48,111 nt of DNA from a virus, in the IMG/VR virus record IMGVR_UViG_3300006810_008231, positions 1 through 48,111 of that record. One strand, written 5' to 3'. The notes under the pieces are model-generated. The model did no database searches. It saw only the letters and a list, made by a program, of their open reading frames with translations, and was not told where the DNA came from. Made by a program: the position numbers and the translations under genes. Within the stretch, counting starts at the first letter, position 1. The number at the start of each line of letters is the position of its first letter. Shown here one piece after another: positions 26,932 through 35,486 of the stretch.

Positions 26932-27340
26932 TTTGCTGTCTCCATATTTCTTCGTCGTCTGAATAGTTTAATTCAACTAAGGTGATAGCATTCAACTCGC
27001 ACCAATCTGATTTTAACATATCTCTTCGCTTATGATCATAAAAGCCAGCCTTAGTCTTATGAAAGAATAGACAAAATTCATAGTGCTGCTTACCATGTAC
27101 CTCAATCCCCATTGTAGCACTTGGAACGAAAAAGTCAAGGAATAATGCGGATTTTTTGCTTGGATTTCTCGTACCCGGCAGCTTTACTTCTTCGTATACC
27201 GTCCATCCTTTAAAAATTTCTGATAAGATTTCTCTAGCCTTCAGGTGATAACTTGATCTTTTTTTTGAATCGTCATTTCTTACGATATATTTATTTAGAT
27301 CAATCCTGTATTGCTTTCCATTTAGCCCATAAACTTTCAT
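26909..27340 (-). CDS. PD-(D/E)XK/Vsr-like nuclease
   Basis: A 143-residue protein with a restriction-endonuclease-like core: ALFLDFFVPSATMGIEVHGK contains the Asp and the E-x-x-x-K-type pair, followed by QHYEF and the helix DHKRRDMLKSDWCE. It resembles the Vsr/DUF559 group of small nucleases. No HNH or GIY motif. It lies directly after recA (overlap of four bases), so a role in recombination or repair is reasonable. Active-site assignment is by inspection. Confidence 0.65.
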   Translation of the reverse strand: MKVYGLNGKQYRIDLNKYIVRNDDSKKRSSYHLKAREILSEIFKGWTVYEEVKLPGTRNPSKKSALFLDFFVPSATMGIEVHGKQHYEFCLFFHKTKAGFYDHKRRDMLKSDWCELNAITLVELNYSDDEEIWRQQIDSAREA

Positions 27341-28446
27341 ACTATTTCTCTAATTTGTTCATGTATGAACGTAGTTACATCTTCATTTTCAGACAGGAAG
27401 TCTGTAAGGTTCTGCATCCCTTGAAATTTGAAAAATTTACTAACCGCCTCTTCATCGTTTGAGTTTATTCCATTATCATCTAAAAGTTTTTTGATAGTTG
27501 GATCGGTGCGATTTTCAATAGCTGCTGTAATCTCATACCATGCCCCCGACCTTTTAATCATGCTAAACTCATTAGCTAACTGAGCTATTTCCTGAGCCTC
27601 ATCTATTCCAAGCCCATATCTAATCCATCCCTGTGCTGTCGAGTTTGGTACACCTCCAGATGCAGATGTTAAAATTTTCCAGTTTGCTATTTGTCCAATA
27701 TTTGGTCCAGAGTCATCACCAGTTTTTGTCCACTTGCCCTTATGAGTAATAATCATTTTAGTTCCCGCTTGATACTGGATCATGTTTCCAGAATCTTCCA
27801 TCTTTGCGGGTGCCCATCTGCTACCGCCAGTGTTTGCAATGTTGTGTAAGATGCAAATAACAATAGCTTTATTTCTAGAAACATCACCAGATATTCTCTT
27901 AAAAAACATTGACAATAATCTCGGTAGATTATTTCTGACCCCGGTTCTTACTTCGCCTTCAAGTTCTTCTTGCGGAACCATATTTGACACCGAGTCTACA
28001 ATCACAACTAGATCTGGCGTGCCTTTAATGTATGCTTCTAGTGCGTTCAGATACATTTCTGCTGATACAACTGGTTTTTCGTCTGTGGCTTGAACAATCT
28101 TTATCTTTTTTGGATCTAATCCCTTGATTCCTGTAAAGTTCTCTTTTGTCATGCGACCCTCGGTATTGAAATAAATAATATTCTTACCGAGTGCTTGACA
28201 TTTTGCGGCAAAGTAGAGTGCGGTTGTCGTCTTTCCGGTTTTAGGATCTCCACCTATAATTACACAGTTGCCCTCGCGGATTCCACCTCCAAGAGCAATA
28301 TCCAATGCTGGAGACACACTAATCTTATTAAACTTTTCTAATTTCTCTAGGACTTCCTCTCCGCTTTCTATAATGCCGCCATACTTAGATATAATCTGAT
28401 TACTGACAACATCATCTTCAAATTTACTTACCTTCTTCTTCGCCAC
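27337..28446 (-). CDS. RecA/UvsX-like recombinase
   Basis: A 369-residue recombinase. Walker A is IIGGDPKTGKTTTALYFA, with a non-canonical GDPKTGKTT loop in place of GPESSGKTT; Walker B is LVVIVDSVSNMV, and MGLQ-like loops follow (NNLPRLLSMFFKRIS). It should catalyse strand exchange for recombination-dependent replication. Start is GTG at 28446 with AGGAGA eight bases upstream; it overlaps the preceding gene by 23 bases. Length and motif order fit phage RecA/UvsX. Confidence 0.88.
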   Translation of the reverse strand: MAKKKVSKFEDDVVSNQIISKYGGIIESGEEVLEKLEKFNKISVSPALDIALGGGIREGNCVIIGGDPKTGKTTTALYFAAKCQALGKNIIYFNTEGRMTKENFTGIKGLDPKKIKIVQATDEKPVVSAEMYLNALEAYIKGTPDLVVIVDSVSNMVPQEELEGEVRTGVRNNLPRLLSMFFKRISGDVSRNKAIVICILHNIANTGGSRWAPAKMEDSGNMIQYQAGTKMIITHKGKWTKTGDDSGPNIGQIANWKILTSASGGVPNSTAQGWIRYGLGIDEAQEIAQLANEFSMIKRSGAWYEITAAIENRTDPTIKKLLDDNGINSNDEEAVSKFFKFQGMQNLTDFLSENEDVTTFIHEQIREIV

Positions 28447-28885
28447 GTTCTAATCTCCTAAGTTTATCAAGTGTGGATTTTTTGCCATATGTTTTTTTTC
28501 TAGTAGTTGCATTTTCTTTTACATCAATTTCTTTCTTTTGTTTTTTCTTAGATTGCTCATTTTCTAGCTTATACTTGTCAAGTATACTTTTAACCTTTGG
28601 GTTATTAAGAGAAAATATACTTTTAAACTCTGGACCATGTATAGCTTTAACTACAACTTCTTCCGGATAGTCTTTCAAGATCTTACCAGCAGCGAAGAGT
28701 TGGCGTTTAAATGTCCAGTCCCATGGCTTTTTATTCCAGAATTTGTAAGGTAGCGAACCTTCATTTTTATGTTCGGCATTTTTCAAGCACATTATTTCCG
28801 CAATGTAAGCCGCACAGGTGCAATGGTCGCCAGTAGTTTGATGTCTATACTTACTCTTTTCGGTTCTTCGGCGTTTCTTTAACAT
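28424..28885 (-). CDS. Unknown protein upstream of recA
   Basis: A 153-residue protein. A basic N-terminus (MLKKRRRTEKSKYRH) precedes HCTCAAYIAEIMC, a segment with three Cys, and WDWTFKRQLFAAGKIL. The C-terminal third is lysine- and glutamate-rich and probably helical or disordered. It overlaps the recA gene by 23 bases and the upstream gene by 35 bases, so it is clearly part of the same operon. Function unknown. A DNA-binding role is possible from its charge only. Confidence 0.5.
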   Translation of the reverse strand: MLKKRRRTEKSKYRHQTTGDHCTCAAYIAEIMCLKNAEHKNEGSLPYKFWNKKPWDWTFKRQLFAAGKILKDYPEEVVVKAIHGPEFKSIFSLNNPKVKSILDKYKLENEQSKKKQKKEIDVKENATTRKKTYGKKSTLDKLRRLERGEEEGK

Positions 28886-29270
28886 TGATTATAGCCTCTG
28901 CAAAACAATTCTCAATTGTGTCACTGTATGTTTTTTCAATTATTAGTTCTGGTATCAACCACATCTGCTTCTCAACGCTGTTGCCATTTATCTTGCCATA
29001 AGTAAGGTAGTTTTTAGATGGGCCAGCCATAGATCCCATTACCGATGTAATCAGATATATACGGTCACAATCTGTGACATCCAATATTTCTTCATGAGAT
29101 CTAAACTGTATAGATAAAGACTGGAGAAAAATGCCAGACTGTGTGCTTAGCTTCACCAAGTCTGTCCAGTCTGACATTTTATACATATATCTATCTACGC
29201 CATCGCTAGTTTTACACTTGATCCACGTAGCTTGCTTGTTAGATCTATAATGGTCTAACCATTTTGACAT
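28851..29270 (-). CDS. Hypothetical protein
   Basis: A 139-residue protein, mixed alpha/beta, with no signal or membrane segment. The N-terminus (MSKWLDHYRSNKQATWIKCK) and the segment IYLITSVMGSMAGPSKNYL do not point to a known family. It is expressed with the recA-region genes: its ATG shares one base with the stop of the gene upstream (TAATG), and its end overlaps the next gene by 35 bases. Confidence 0.5.
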   Translation of the reverse strand: MSKWLDHYRSNKQATWIKCKTSDGVDRYMYKMSDWTDLVKLSTQSGIFLQSLSIQFRSHEEILDVTDCDRIYLITSVMGSMAGPSKNYLTYGKINGNSVEKQMWLIPELIIEKTYSDTIENCFAEAIINVKETPKNRKE

Positions 29271-29566
29271 TACTTAGCCTCATTAATTTTGAATACACAT
29301 TTAGGTCTTGGGTTAGATCCACGCTTGCGAATATCATCTGCCATCATAGATGCGTCCTGTGTCATAATGGCTATACCCTCTCTAGTAGCCATCATATTCT
29401 TAGCATTCAATAGCTCTGGTTCATTTCTCTTGCAGTGTGCAACATGTTTTTTTACGGCTGTTTTGCTTCTATCCAAAGCAACACAAATTTCGTCAATATT
29501 TTCACCATTCCAGTGTTGCTCTATGTAAAACTTTTCCGCCGTACCTAGTGGTCCCTGTTTAGCCAT
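29270..29566 (-). CDS. Putative HTH protein with GIAIMTQDAS motif
   Basis: A 98-residue protein. Residues 10-40 (EKFYIEQHWNGENIDEICVA, then LDRSKTAVKKHVAHC) look like a helix-turn-helix of the homeodomain-like type. The second half has REGIAIMTQDASMMADDIRK, which resembles a segment in the FmdB-like gene at 29882-30217 (LAVFVSQDASTIGQLADRN). A DNA-binding regulator is plausible. It ends one base inside the next gene and overlaps the upstream gene by eight bases. Confidence 0.55.
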   Translation of the reverse strand: MAKQGPLGTAEKFYIEQHWNGENIDEICVALDRSKTAVKKHVAHCKRNEPELLNAKNMMATREGIAIMTQDASMMADDIRKRGSNPRPKCVFKINEAK

Positions 29567-29882
29567 CTAGAAAACTCCTTTGTGCTCGTGTCAAGTAGAT
29601 GTTGTTTCTGGTTTTCAGATAAATCATATAATAGTCAAATGTTGACTTTGAAACTTTTCTCATTTTTGTATCAAGAAATTTTACCCTATAGCCATTCATC
29701 CCGTTTGGGTCAAACAGTATGCTTTCATGCACACGTATATAATATAACTGAGATCGCTCATTTCCAATTATTTTTGCGAAAAAATCCTCCTTTTGGCTAG
29801 AAATTTCTTCGCCGTTCTTATTGAATAGCTTTTCAGATCTTTCTTCTTGAATTATATTTTCGTTTTCTGATATAAATTGCAT
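29559..29882 (-). CDS. Hypothetical protein
   Basis: A 107-residue protein starting MQFISENENIIQEERSEKLF (ATG 29882, in a TGATG overlap with the gene upstream; a longer TTG start is one codon earlier). It contains QLYYIRVHESILFDPNGMNG and a basic C-terminus (STFDYYMIYLKTRNN). No domain is recognised. It is part of the small-gene run between phoH and recA. Confidence 0.5.
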   Translation of the reverse strand: MQFISENENIIQEERSEKLFNKNGEEISSQKEDFFAKIIGNERSQLYYIRVHESILFDPNGMNGYRVKFLDTKMRKVSKSTFDYYMIYLKTRNNIYLTRAQRSFLDG

Positions 29883-30217
29883 CAATCACCCTCCATTATC
29901 CATTTATGTCTTTGCTTGGGAGTCATTTTATTTATTTTACGTATATATGACTTGTCTTCTTTTTGAGGTTCACTTTCTAGCTTTTTAGCGGCATCTTCTG
30001 ATAATTTAGATCTGTTTTTCTTAGCGTTTCTGTCTGCTAACTGTCCTATAGTTGATGCGTCCTGTGAAACAAATACTGCTAGACCACCGGATATTAGTCT
30101 CTCATAAGTGTTATTTTTACACTTTGGGCATTTCTTGTGAGGCTCATCGTGTATTGACTGATAAACATCCTGTTGGTGAAACCCGCAGTGGTTACACGCA
30201 TAATCATAATGTGGCAT
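29882..30217 (-). CDS. FmdB-type zinc-ribbon protein
   Basis: A 111-residue protein. The zinc ribbon is YDYACNHCGFHQ and KKCPKCKNN (two CxxC), the start of the FmdB putative regulator family, which is common in phages. ERLISGGLAVFVSQDAS and TIGQLADRNAKKN follow, matching the extended phage version. A basic tail (MTPKQRHKWIMEGD) ends it. The family is thought to be regulatory, with unknown detail. It lies one base from the phoH gene, suggesting joint expression. Confidence 0.75.
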   Translation of the reverse strand: MPHYDYACNHCGFHQQDVYQSIHDEPHKKCPKCKNNTYERLISGGLAVFVSQDASTIGQLADRNAKKNRSKLSEDAAKKLESEPQKEDKSYIRKINKMTPKQRHKWIMEGD

Positions 30218-30218
30218 A

Positions 30219-30884
30219 TTAATCCTCCAGAGCCGATAAGATTCGGCCTATAATTCCATTCCTTTGAATATCTGACTTATCTAATTTGCATATTCCAACC
30301 CCCTTTACACGCTCTAGTTTATTCATACATTCCTCTAGACCGCTTTTATGTCTAATATCGCTCTGTCTAATATCTCCATTGATTAGAACCTTAGACCCCT
30401 CACCCATTCTTGTGATAAACATTTTTATTTGTTCATAAGTGCAGTTTTGGGCTTCGTCTAATATCATATATGTATGATGATAAGTTGCCCCTCGCATGAC
30501 TTCTAGCGGCTGATAACTGATTCTTTTATCATTACAGTACAGCCCATAAAACGCTTGACCTAGAAAAAACTTAAAATTCTCCTGCATGGGTATAAGATAA
30601 GGATTAATCTTTTCCATTAGCTCTCCGGGTAATGACCCAATGTCTTTACCGGCACAAACGAGTGGTCTAGTCACAACTATGTTCTCTATTTCCCCCCTGT
30701 GTAAATGTTCGGCTGCTATACCAGCAGCTATAAAAGATTTGCCACACCCAGCCGGGCCAGAACAAAAGGTTACATCATTCTCAATAATATTTATTATATA
30801 GTTTTTCTGATTTTCAGTTTTAGCTTCTACATGCTTAATATTATGTCTAGATTCTTTAGCTGATTTATTTTTTCGTGATGTCAT
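30219..30884 (-). CDS. phoH: PhoH-like ATPase
   Basis: A 221-residue PhoH-type P-loop ATPase. Walker A is CSGPAGCGKSFIAAGIAAEH (residues 41-60), ENIVVTRPLVCAGKDIGSLP is the family-specific segment, Walker B is YMILDEAQNCTYEQIKMFI, and SKVLINGDIRQSD follows. It may act on RNA in stressed or infected cells; PhoH is frequent in marine phages. It follows dUTPase by nine bases in a nucleotide/stress operon. Confidence 0.9.
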   Translation of the reverse strand: MTSRKNKSAKESRHNIKHVEAKTENQKNYIINIIENDVTFCSGPAGCGKSFIAAGIAAEHLHRGEIENIVVTRPLVCAGKDIGSLPGELMEKINPYLIPMQENFKFFLGQAFYGLYCNDKRISYQPLEVMRGATYHHTYMILDEAQNCTYEQIKMFITRMGEGSKVLINGDIRQSDIRHKSGLEECMNKLERVKGVGICKLDKSDIQRNGIIGRILSALED

Positions 30885-30893
30885 ATGTTGCCT

Positions 30894-31403
30894 TTATTTG
30901 CCAGAACTTCCAAAACCTTTATCACCCCTATATGAGTCGTTTAGTTCGTCCACTTCTACCATAGCAAACATTTGCACTTTTTCTAACAGAATCTGCGCTA
31001 TTCTGTCACCGGACTTAATCCTGACTTCTTGGTGAGTATCTGTATTAAATAGACAAACACCTACTTCACCTCTATATTCACAGTCTATCACACCCGCTAA
31101 AACATCTACCCCACATTTTACTGAAAGGCCAGATCTAGGCCATATCAACCCGCAGTAACCATTAGGAATCTCCATAGAGATGCCAGTCTTAATCAATAGT
31201 CTTTCCTGTGGCCTTAGTATTACATCCTCAGAAGAATATAAATCCCAACCAGCATCGGTGCCTAGATTTTTTGTTGGCAATAAAGCGTTTTCTGATAGCC
31301 GTTTTACTTTAACTGTATTCAATCCAAATTTATTACACATCTTTTCATCCAGTTGTTTCATTCTAGCAATATAGTCTTGGCAAACCACATCGTTATTTTC
31401 CAT
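30894..31403 (-). CDS. dut: dUTPase
   Basis: A 169-residue trimeric-type dUTP diphosphatase. All five motifs are present: AGWDLYSS, WPRSGLSVKCG, AGVIDCEYRGEVGV, GDRIAQILL and RGDKGFGSSG. It hydrolyses dUTP to dUMP, which feeds ThyX and prevents uracil incorporation. A ~27-residue N-terminal extension precedes the core. It lies eight bases after the reductase beta gene. Confidence 0.93.
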   Translation of the reverse strand: MENNDVVCQDYIARMKQLDEKMCNKFGLNTVKVKRLSENALLPTKNLGTDAGWDLYSSEDVILRPQERLLIKTGISMEIPNGYCGLIWPRSGLSVKCGVDVLAGVIDCEYRGEVGVCLFNTDTHQEVRIKSGDRIAQILLEKVQMFAMVEVDELNDSYRGDKGFGSSGK

Positions 31404-31411
31404 TTTTTCTC

Positions 31412-32488
31412 CTATAGAAGTTCATCTAGGTCAAGATCTTCAATATCATTTTTACTTGCACCAATTTTGTAACTTGTAATTTCATGCTCTTGTGGCGCTA
31501 CTTGGACGGCCTCGCTGTTCATCCACGGGTCTGTCCATCCAGAAATTGGATTTTTGTAACCATTATTATATGGCAACCCAATTGCTTTTCTTCTAGAGTT
31601 ACACAACCAATCTATATACTGATGTAGTACAGTCTCATTTAGACCTATAATACTGCCATCTTTAAAGAGATATGATGCCCACTCTTTTTCTTCATGTGCT
31701 GCTGATTCAAACATTTTACATGCTTGTTCTTCACATTCGCTAGCCGTTTCTGTAAAACCCTCTTCTTTTACATTAATCAAGATTTTTAATATCTCCTGAG
31801 TATTGTAAAGATGTAGAGCTTCATCCCTCTTAATTAGCTTAACAATGTCAGCGTTTCCAATCATTTTCTTGTTTTCGGCAAATGCGAAAGCACATACGAA
31901 ACTAACGTAAAATCTAATTGCTTCAAGAATGTTTATACTAATAAGTGTTAAATAAATTTGCTTTTGTATATCCTTATGGGATTTACCTTTAGCAATTTTA
32001 TTCAGAGTATCATATTCTTTAATAGCGACATCTGCACGTTTGAGAATTTCTTTATCGGTCAGACAGCCATCTAAAACTTCAGATGGATCGCTATATACAT
32101 TCTTGATGATATAAGTATAGCTATAGCTGTGAATCTGCTCAAAGAACTGCCAAACATTCATACAGGCTTCTAGCTCTGGATTAGAAACAAATTCCTGTAA
32201 TGTTGGCACGCCTCTACAAATAACGCTATCCATCATTGTCTGATACTTGAGATTACTCGTAAAAATAAATCGCTCATTGTCGGACATAATATTATTGTCC
32301 TTAAAATCATTGCGATCTTTTTTCAGTTCTATCTCTTCGGGCCTCCAGAAGAATTCTAGCTGCTTTTTATACAGGTCAAAAAATACTGGATACTTAAATC
32401 TATCATACCTTTGTAGTGATAGGTCTTCGCCTAGAAACAGAGGTTGATTTAGATAGTCAACATTGGTTTTATTTAGAATAGTTTGCAT
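31412..32488 (-). CDS. nrdB: Ribonucleotide reductase class Ia, beta subunit
   Basis: A 358-residue radical-bearing subunit. The metal ligands and Tyr are in FFEQIHSYSYTYII (Glu, His and the radical Tyr, as in E. coli NrdB), NILEAIRFYVSFVCAFAF, and LIKRDEALHLYNTQEI (Glu and His). The C-terminus DLDLDELL resembles the tail that binds the alpha subunit. It follows nrdA by eight bases in the same transcript and is expressed ahead of dUTPase. Confidence 0.93.
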   Translation of the reverse strand: MQTILNKTNVDYLNQPLFLGEDLSLQRYDRFKYPVFFDLYKKQLEFFWRPEEIELKKDRNDFKDNNIMSDNERFIFTSNLKYQTMMDSVICRGVPTLQEFVSNPELEACMNVWQFFEQIHSYSYTYIIKNVYSDPSEVLDGCLTDKEILKRADVAIKEYDTLNKIAKGKSHKDIQKQIYLTLISINILEAIRFYVSFVCAFAFAENKKMIGNADIVKLIKRDEALHLYNTQEILKILINVKEEGFTETASECEEQACKMFESAAHEEKEWASYLFKDGSIIGLNETVLHQYIDWLCNSRRKAIGLPYNNGYKNPISGWTDPWMNSEAVQVAPQEHEITSYKIGASKNDIEDLDLDELL

Positions 32489-32496
32489 GTTTTACC

Positions 32497-34722
32497 TTAA
32501 ATAGCACAGGCGCCGCTTTCGCAGGTTGATTTTTCAGTTTCGCCATCTCCGTCTGGAGTGTTGGCATAATAAAAGTTTTTCAATCCATATTTGTATCCGT
32601 ATAACTGATCTTTCAATAGAGCACTTAGCGGAATGTTTCCTTCTTCAAAATTAGCATAATCATAATAAAGATTTGTACTAATGCCCATATCAACAAATTT
32701 CTGTATGACTGCCGATATATTCATAATACATTTATTATCTGGTAATTCCCACGCTCTTGTGTAGTAGTTTTTTCTATGTGAAAAATTAGGAACTATTTGC
32801 TTTAGGATTCCATTCTTGGCTTTCTTATAAGATAGTAGATTTCTAACAGGCTCAATTCCGTTTGTGCTGTTCTGAATAACACTGCTAGACTCACACGGCA
32901 TAACTGCGGACAGGGTTGAGTGACGTAGCCCATGCTCTTTAATGCGAACACGTAGTCCATCCCAATCCATATTGTAAGTAGGACTTACAAGTTCATCTAC
33001 TGTCTTCTTGTACCAGTCAATTGGCAATAAGCCCTTAGAATATTTAGTATCTTCAAATCCTTTACATCTACCTTTTTCTTCTGCTAACTTGCATGATTCA
33101 TTAAGAAGATGCCACTGAATTTTTTCCATAACCTCATGAATTAGATGAAGTGCGGTATTATCATAATAGAAGACTTTATTCTTAGCTAGAAATCCAGCAA
33201 GGTTTGTTATACCAATACCAAGAGATCTTCTATTCTTAGTGAATCTTTCTCCAGCTTTAACTGGATAATCCTGATAGTCAATAATAGACTCAAGCAACCT
33301 TACGGCCATAGCACATGCTTGTTCTATATCCTTGTCACTATTAACTTCAAGCAAGTTAATCGCAGACAACATACAGATGCCAATTTCACCATCCTCATCA
33401 TCTATAGAACTGATTGGCTTTGTATGATGAAGAATTTCTACACATAGGTTTGTCATTTTTACTGGAGCATCCCAGCTTCCATGCTCATTACATGTATCAA
33501 TATTCATAGAATATATACGACCAGTTTCCAGTCTCTCTCTACAGAATATTTCCATCAACTTTCTTGCTGATATTTTTCTTTTAAACTGTAGCTTTCTAGA
33601 GTTTTCATACTTTAGGTATAACTTTTCAAATTCTTCATTGTCGCCAAAAGCCTCATATAAGCCGGTGGCTTCATCTGGACTGAACAAAGTAATATTTTCG
33701 TTCTTTACAAGTCTCTCATAAAACAGTTTACAAAACTGAACTGTATAGTCAAGTTTTCTAACCCTGTTATCGTCTGTTCCAGCGTTATTCTTTAATACGA
33801 TGATGTCATCTATCTCATAGTGCCAGAATGGAATATTGACGTTAGCAGACCCGCCACGTATGCCGTTTTGCGACGTAGACTTAACAGCAGCTTCAAAGTT
33901 TTTCAGATATGGAATTAATCCAGTATGAATTACTTCACCACCACGTATAGGCGAATTAATCGGTCTGATCCGACCTGCATTTAACCCAATACCGGCCCTG
34001 CGTGCAGTATAACGCCCAACGGCATGAATAGAAGAGAATATACTATCTAAGTCGTCACCAACATCTACGAGTACACATGAAGCAAACTGCTTGATAGTTG
34101 TACGCACACCAGCCATGATTGGCGTTGGTAGGTTTATTTTAAATGTAGAAAAACAATCATACGCAGTTTTAACATCACGTATATCGTCAAATAGACACAT
34201 TGCAATTAGTATATAGGCAAACTGTGGAGTTTCATAAATCTCTCCAGTTGATCTATTCTTTACTAGGTATTTATCAATCATTTGTTGTAGACCCGCATAA
34301 GTATACAGGTCGTCACGTTCATGCTTCATGAACGATTCAATTTTTTCAATATCTTGATCTGACCATTTTTCAAGTATGTTTGGGTCGTACACCCCATTAT
34401 CAACTCTTACCTGAAGATGATGAAGTAAACCGGTAGGATTATTCGGTTCGTGCCACACATCTTTTCTTAAAGACATGTTCAGCAACCGCGCTGCTACCTG
34501 TTGATAGTTTGGAGTATCAGTAGAAATCAAATCAGATGCGGACTTAATAAGTATCTGATGTATTTTTCTTGTTTCAATGCCATCTGAGATAGAAAGATTA
34601 GAATTCATTTCTATATCAGAAAACGATACTCCGGCTATTCCTTCTGTTGCCCATTCCAAAACTTTATGAATTTTTTCAACATCATAGTTTTCCGACTCTC
34701 CGTTTCTTTTGAGAACGTGCAT
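32497..34722 (-). CDS. nrdA: Ribonucleotide reductase class Ia, alpha subunit
   Basis: A 741-residue alpha subunit with an N-terminal ATP cone (MHVLKRNGESENYDVEKIHK). The active-site Cys regions are FASCVLVDVGDDLDSIFSSI, MTNLCVEILHHT and IGICMLSAINLLEV, and the radical-transfer Tyr pair is in LKNFYYANTPDG. The C-terminus ends CESGACAI with the redox-active Cys pair. It reduces ribonucleotides to deoxyribonucleotides. RNA element C (34754-34813) lies in its leader. The ribosome site is AAGGAAT. Confidence 0.95.
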   Translation of the reverse strand: MHVLKRNGESENYDVEKIHKVLEWATEGIAGVSFSDIEMNSNLSISDGIETRKIHQILIKSASDLISTDTPNYQQVAARLLNMSLRKDVWHEPNNPTGLLHHLQVRVDNGVYDPNILEKWSDQDIEKIESFMKHERDDLYTYAGLQQMIDKYLVKNRSTGEIYETPQFAYILIAMCLFDDIRDVKTAYDCFSTFKINLPTPIMAGVRTTIKQFASCVLVDVGDDLDSIFSSIHAVGRYTARRAGIGLNAGRIRPINSPIRGGEVIHTGLIPYLKNFEAAVKSTSQNGIRGGSANVNIPFWHYEIDDIIVLKNNAGTDDNRVRKLDYTVQFCKLFYERLVKNENITLFSPDEATGLYEAFGDNEEFEKLYLKYENSRKLQFKRKISARKLMEIFCRERLETGRIYSMNIDTCNEHGSWDAPVKMTNLCVEILHHTKPISSIDDEDGEIGICMLSAINLLEVNSDKDIEQACAMAVRLLESIIDYQDYPVKAGERFTKNRRSLGIGITNLAGFLAKNKVFYYDNTALHLIHEVMEKIQWHLLNESCKLAEEKGRCKGFEDTKYSKGLLPIDWYKKTVDELVSPTYNMDWDGLRVRIKEHGLRHSTLSAVMPCESSSVIQNSTNGIEPVRNLLSYKKAKNGILKQIVPNFSHRKNYYTRAWELPDNKCIMNISAVIQKFVDMGISTNLYYDYANFEEGNIPLSALLKDQLYGYKYGLKNFYYANTPDGDGETEKSTCESGACAI

Positions 34723-34753
34723 TGTATTCCTTTATATGTCAATTTAAAAAGAG

Positions 34754-34813
34754 ACCGGCCAGATATGGTTTTGAATCTAAATTAGATTAGATATCTTATT
34801 GAATCTGGCCGGT
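34754..34813 (-). ncRNA. Conserved leader RNA element, copy C (nrdA)
   Basis: In the 99-base gap before nrdA. RNA structure: P1 ACCGGCCAGAU paired perfectly with AUCUGGCCGGU, J1/2 UCAAUAAGAU, P2 AUCUAA/UUAGAU with loop UCUAAU, J2/1 UCAAAACCAU. P1 is followed by CUCUUUUU, so the pair could be an intrinsic terminator for transcripts coming from the gene upstream. Between P1 and its partner are 38 bases, the same as in copy A. No good promoter is seen just upstream, unlike A and B; read-through from the envelope operon would deliver it. Confidence 0.7.
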
Positions 34814-34821
34814 TGTATCAA

Positions 34822-35232
34822 TTACCATTGTTTTTTATATGGTTTAAACTTTGGTTTTTCTTCTGGAAAGAGAACCGCTGGATCTGGAGTAGTTCCAACT
34901 GGAGTTTCTATTTCTGGTTCAACTGATTCTTGAACGGGTTCTTCAACTGGTTCCTCTATTATAGCGTTCTCAACGGGTTTTTCCAGTGCTATTTGTCCAG
35001 ATTGTGGATTTTTTATAGCATTCAAGATCTCATCATTTTTAACAAATGTATAGCCGCTACCTTTTATTATTTTCCACCCCTGTTGTTTGAGTGGCATAAA
35101 TTTAGCGTTAGATTCGCGTGTATTTTTTTCTACAATGATAACATCACACCCACTTGGCGGGGTGCTGCCATCGTAAACATAAGCCTGAATATTTAAATCA
35201 GCACATCTACTTAATAGCTCTTTAGTATTCAT
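34822..35232 (-). CDS. Unknown protein with acidic Pro/Glu-rich tail
   Basis: A 136-residue protein: an N-terminal domain of about 80 residues with PSGCDVIIVEKNTRESNAKF and QQGWKIIKGSGYTFVKNDE, and a tail rich in Glu, Pro and Val (EEPVEEPVQESVEPEIE). I use ATG 35232, five bases after GGAGG; a GTG two codons earlier gives a longer form. It ends the envelope operon, ahead of RNA element C. No function is recognised. Confidence 0.55.
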   Translation of the reverse strand: MNTKELLSRCADLNIQAYVYDGSTPPSGCDVIIVEKNTRESNAKFMPLKQQGWKIIKGSGYTFVKNDEILNAIKNPQSGQIALEKPVENAIIEEPVEEPVQESVEPEIETPVGTTPDPAVLFPEEKPKFKPYKKQW

Positions 35233-35234
35233 AG

Positions 35235-35483
35235 TCACCTCCAGTTAAGCATGTTATTAATACGCATTTGCTGAGTGTAATCTACACCGTTAATAATACA
35301 CTTACGGTTGTTATACTCATGAATCCATTTTTTCTCTTCTTCTGAGAGGTGTCCACCCTTAGACATCCATCGCAACTTTTTAAAAGCAAATTTAATTACT
35401 GCATTAGAAACAGGGTCTTCCATGACCCCAAGAATTGTACCAAGCGTTCCTCCAATACCAATGGATGCTAGGATAGATACCAT
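35235..35483 (-). CDS. Small membrane-associated protein
   Basis: An 82-residue protein whose N-terminus (VSILASIGIGGTLGTILGVM, residues 2-21) is a hydrophobic, glycine-rich segment compatible with membrane insertion, followed by a charged helical part (GGHLSEEEKKWIHEYNNRK). Size and layout are compatible with a holin-like protein, but there is only one hydrophobic segment. It lies between the protease-thioredoxin gene and the Pro/Glu-rich gene, overlapping the latter's region closely. Confidence 0.5.
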   Translation of the reverse strand: MVSILASIGIGGTLGTILGVMEDPVSNAVIKFAFKKLRWMSKGGHLSEEEKKWIHEYNNRKCIINGVDYTQQMRINNMLNWR

Positions 35484-35486
35484 ATT

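Noticed and set aside
34723-34760. TTGACA followed by TATAAA just before nrdA
   Set aside because: The two boxes are adjacent with no 16-18 base spacer, so they are not a promoter pair.
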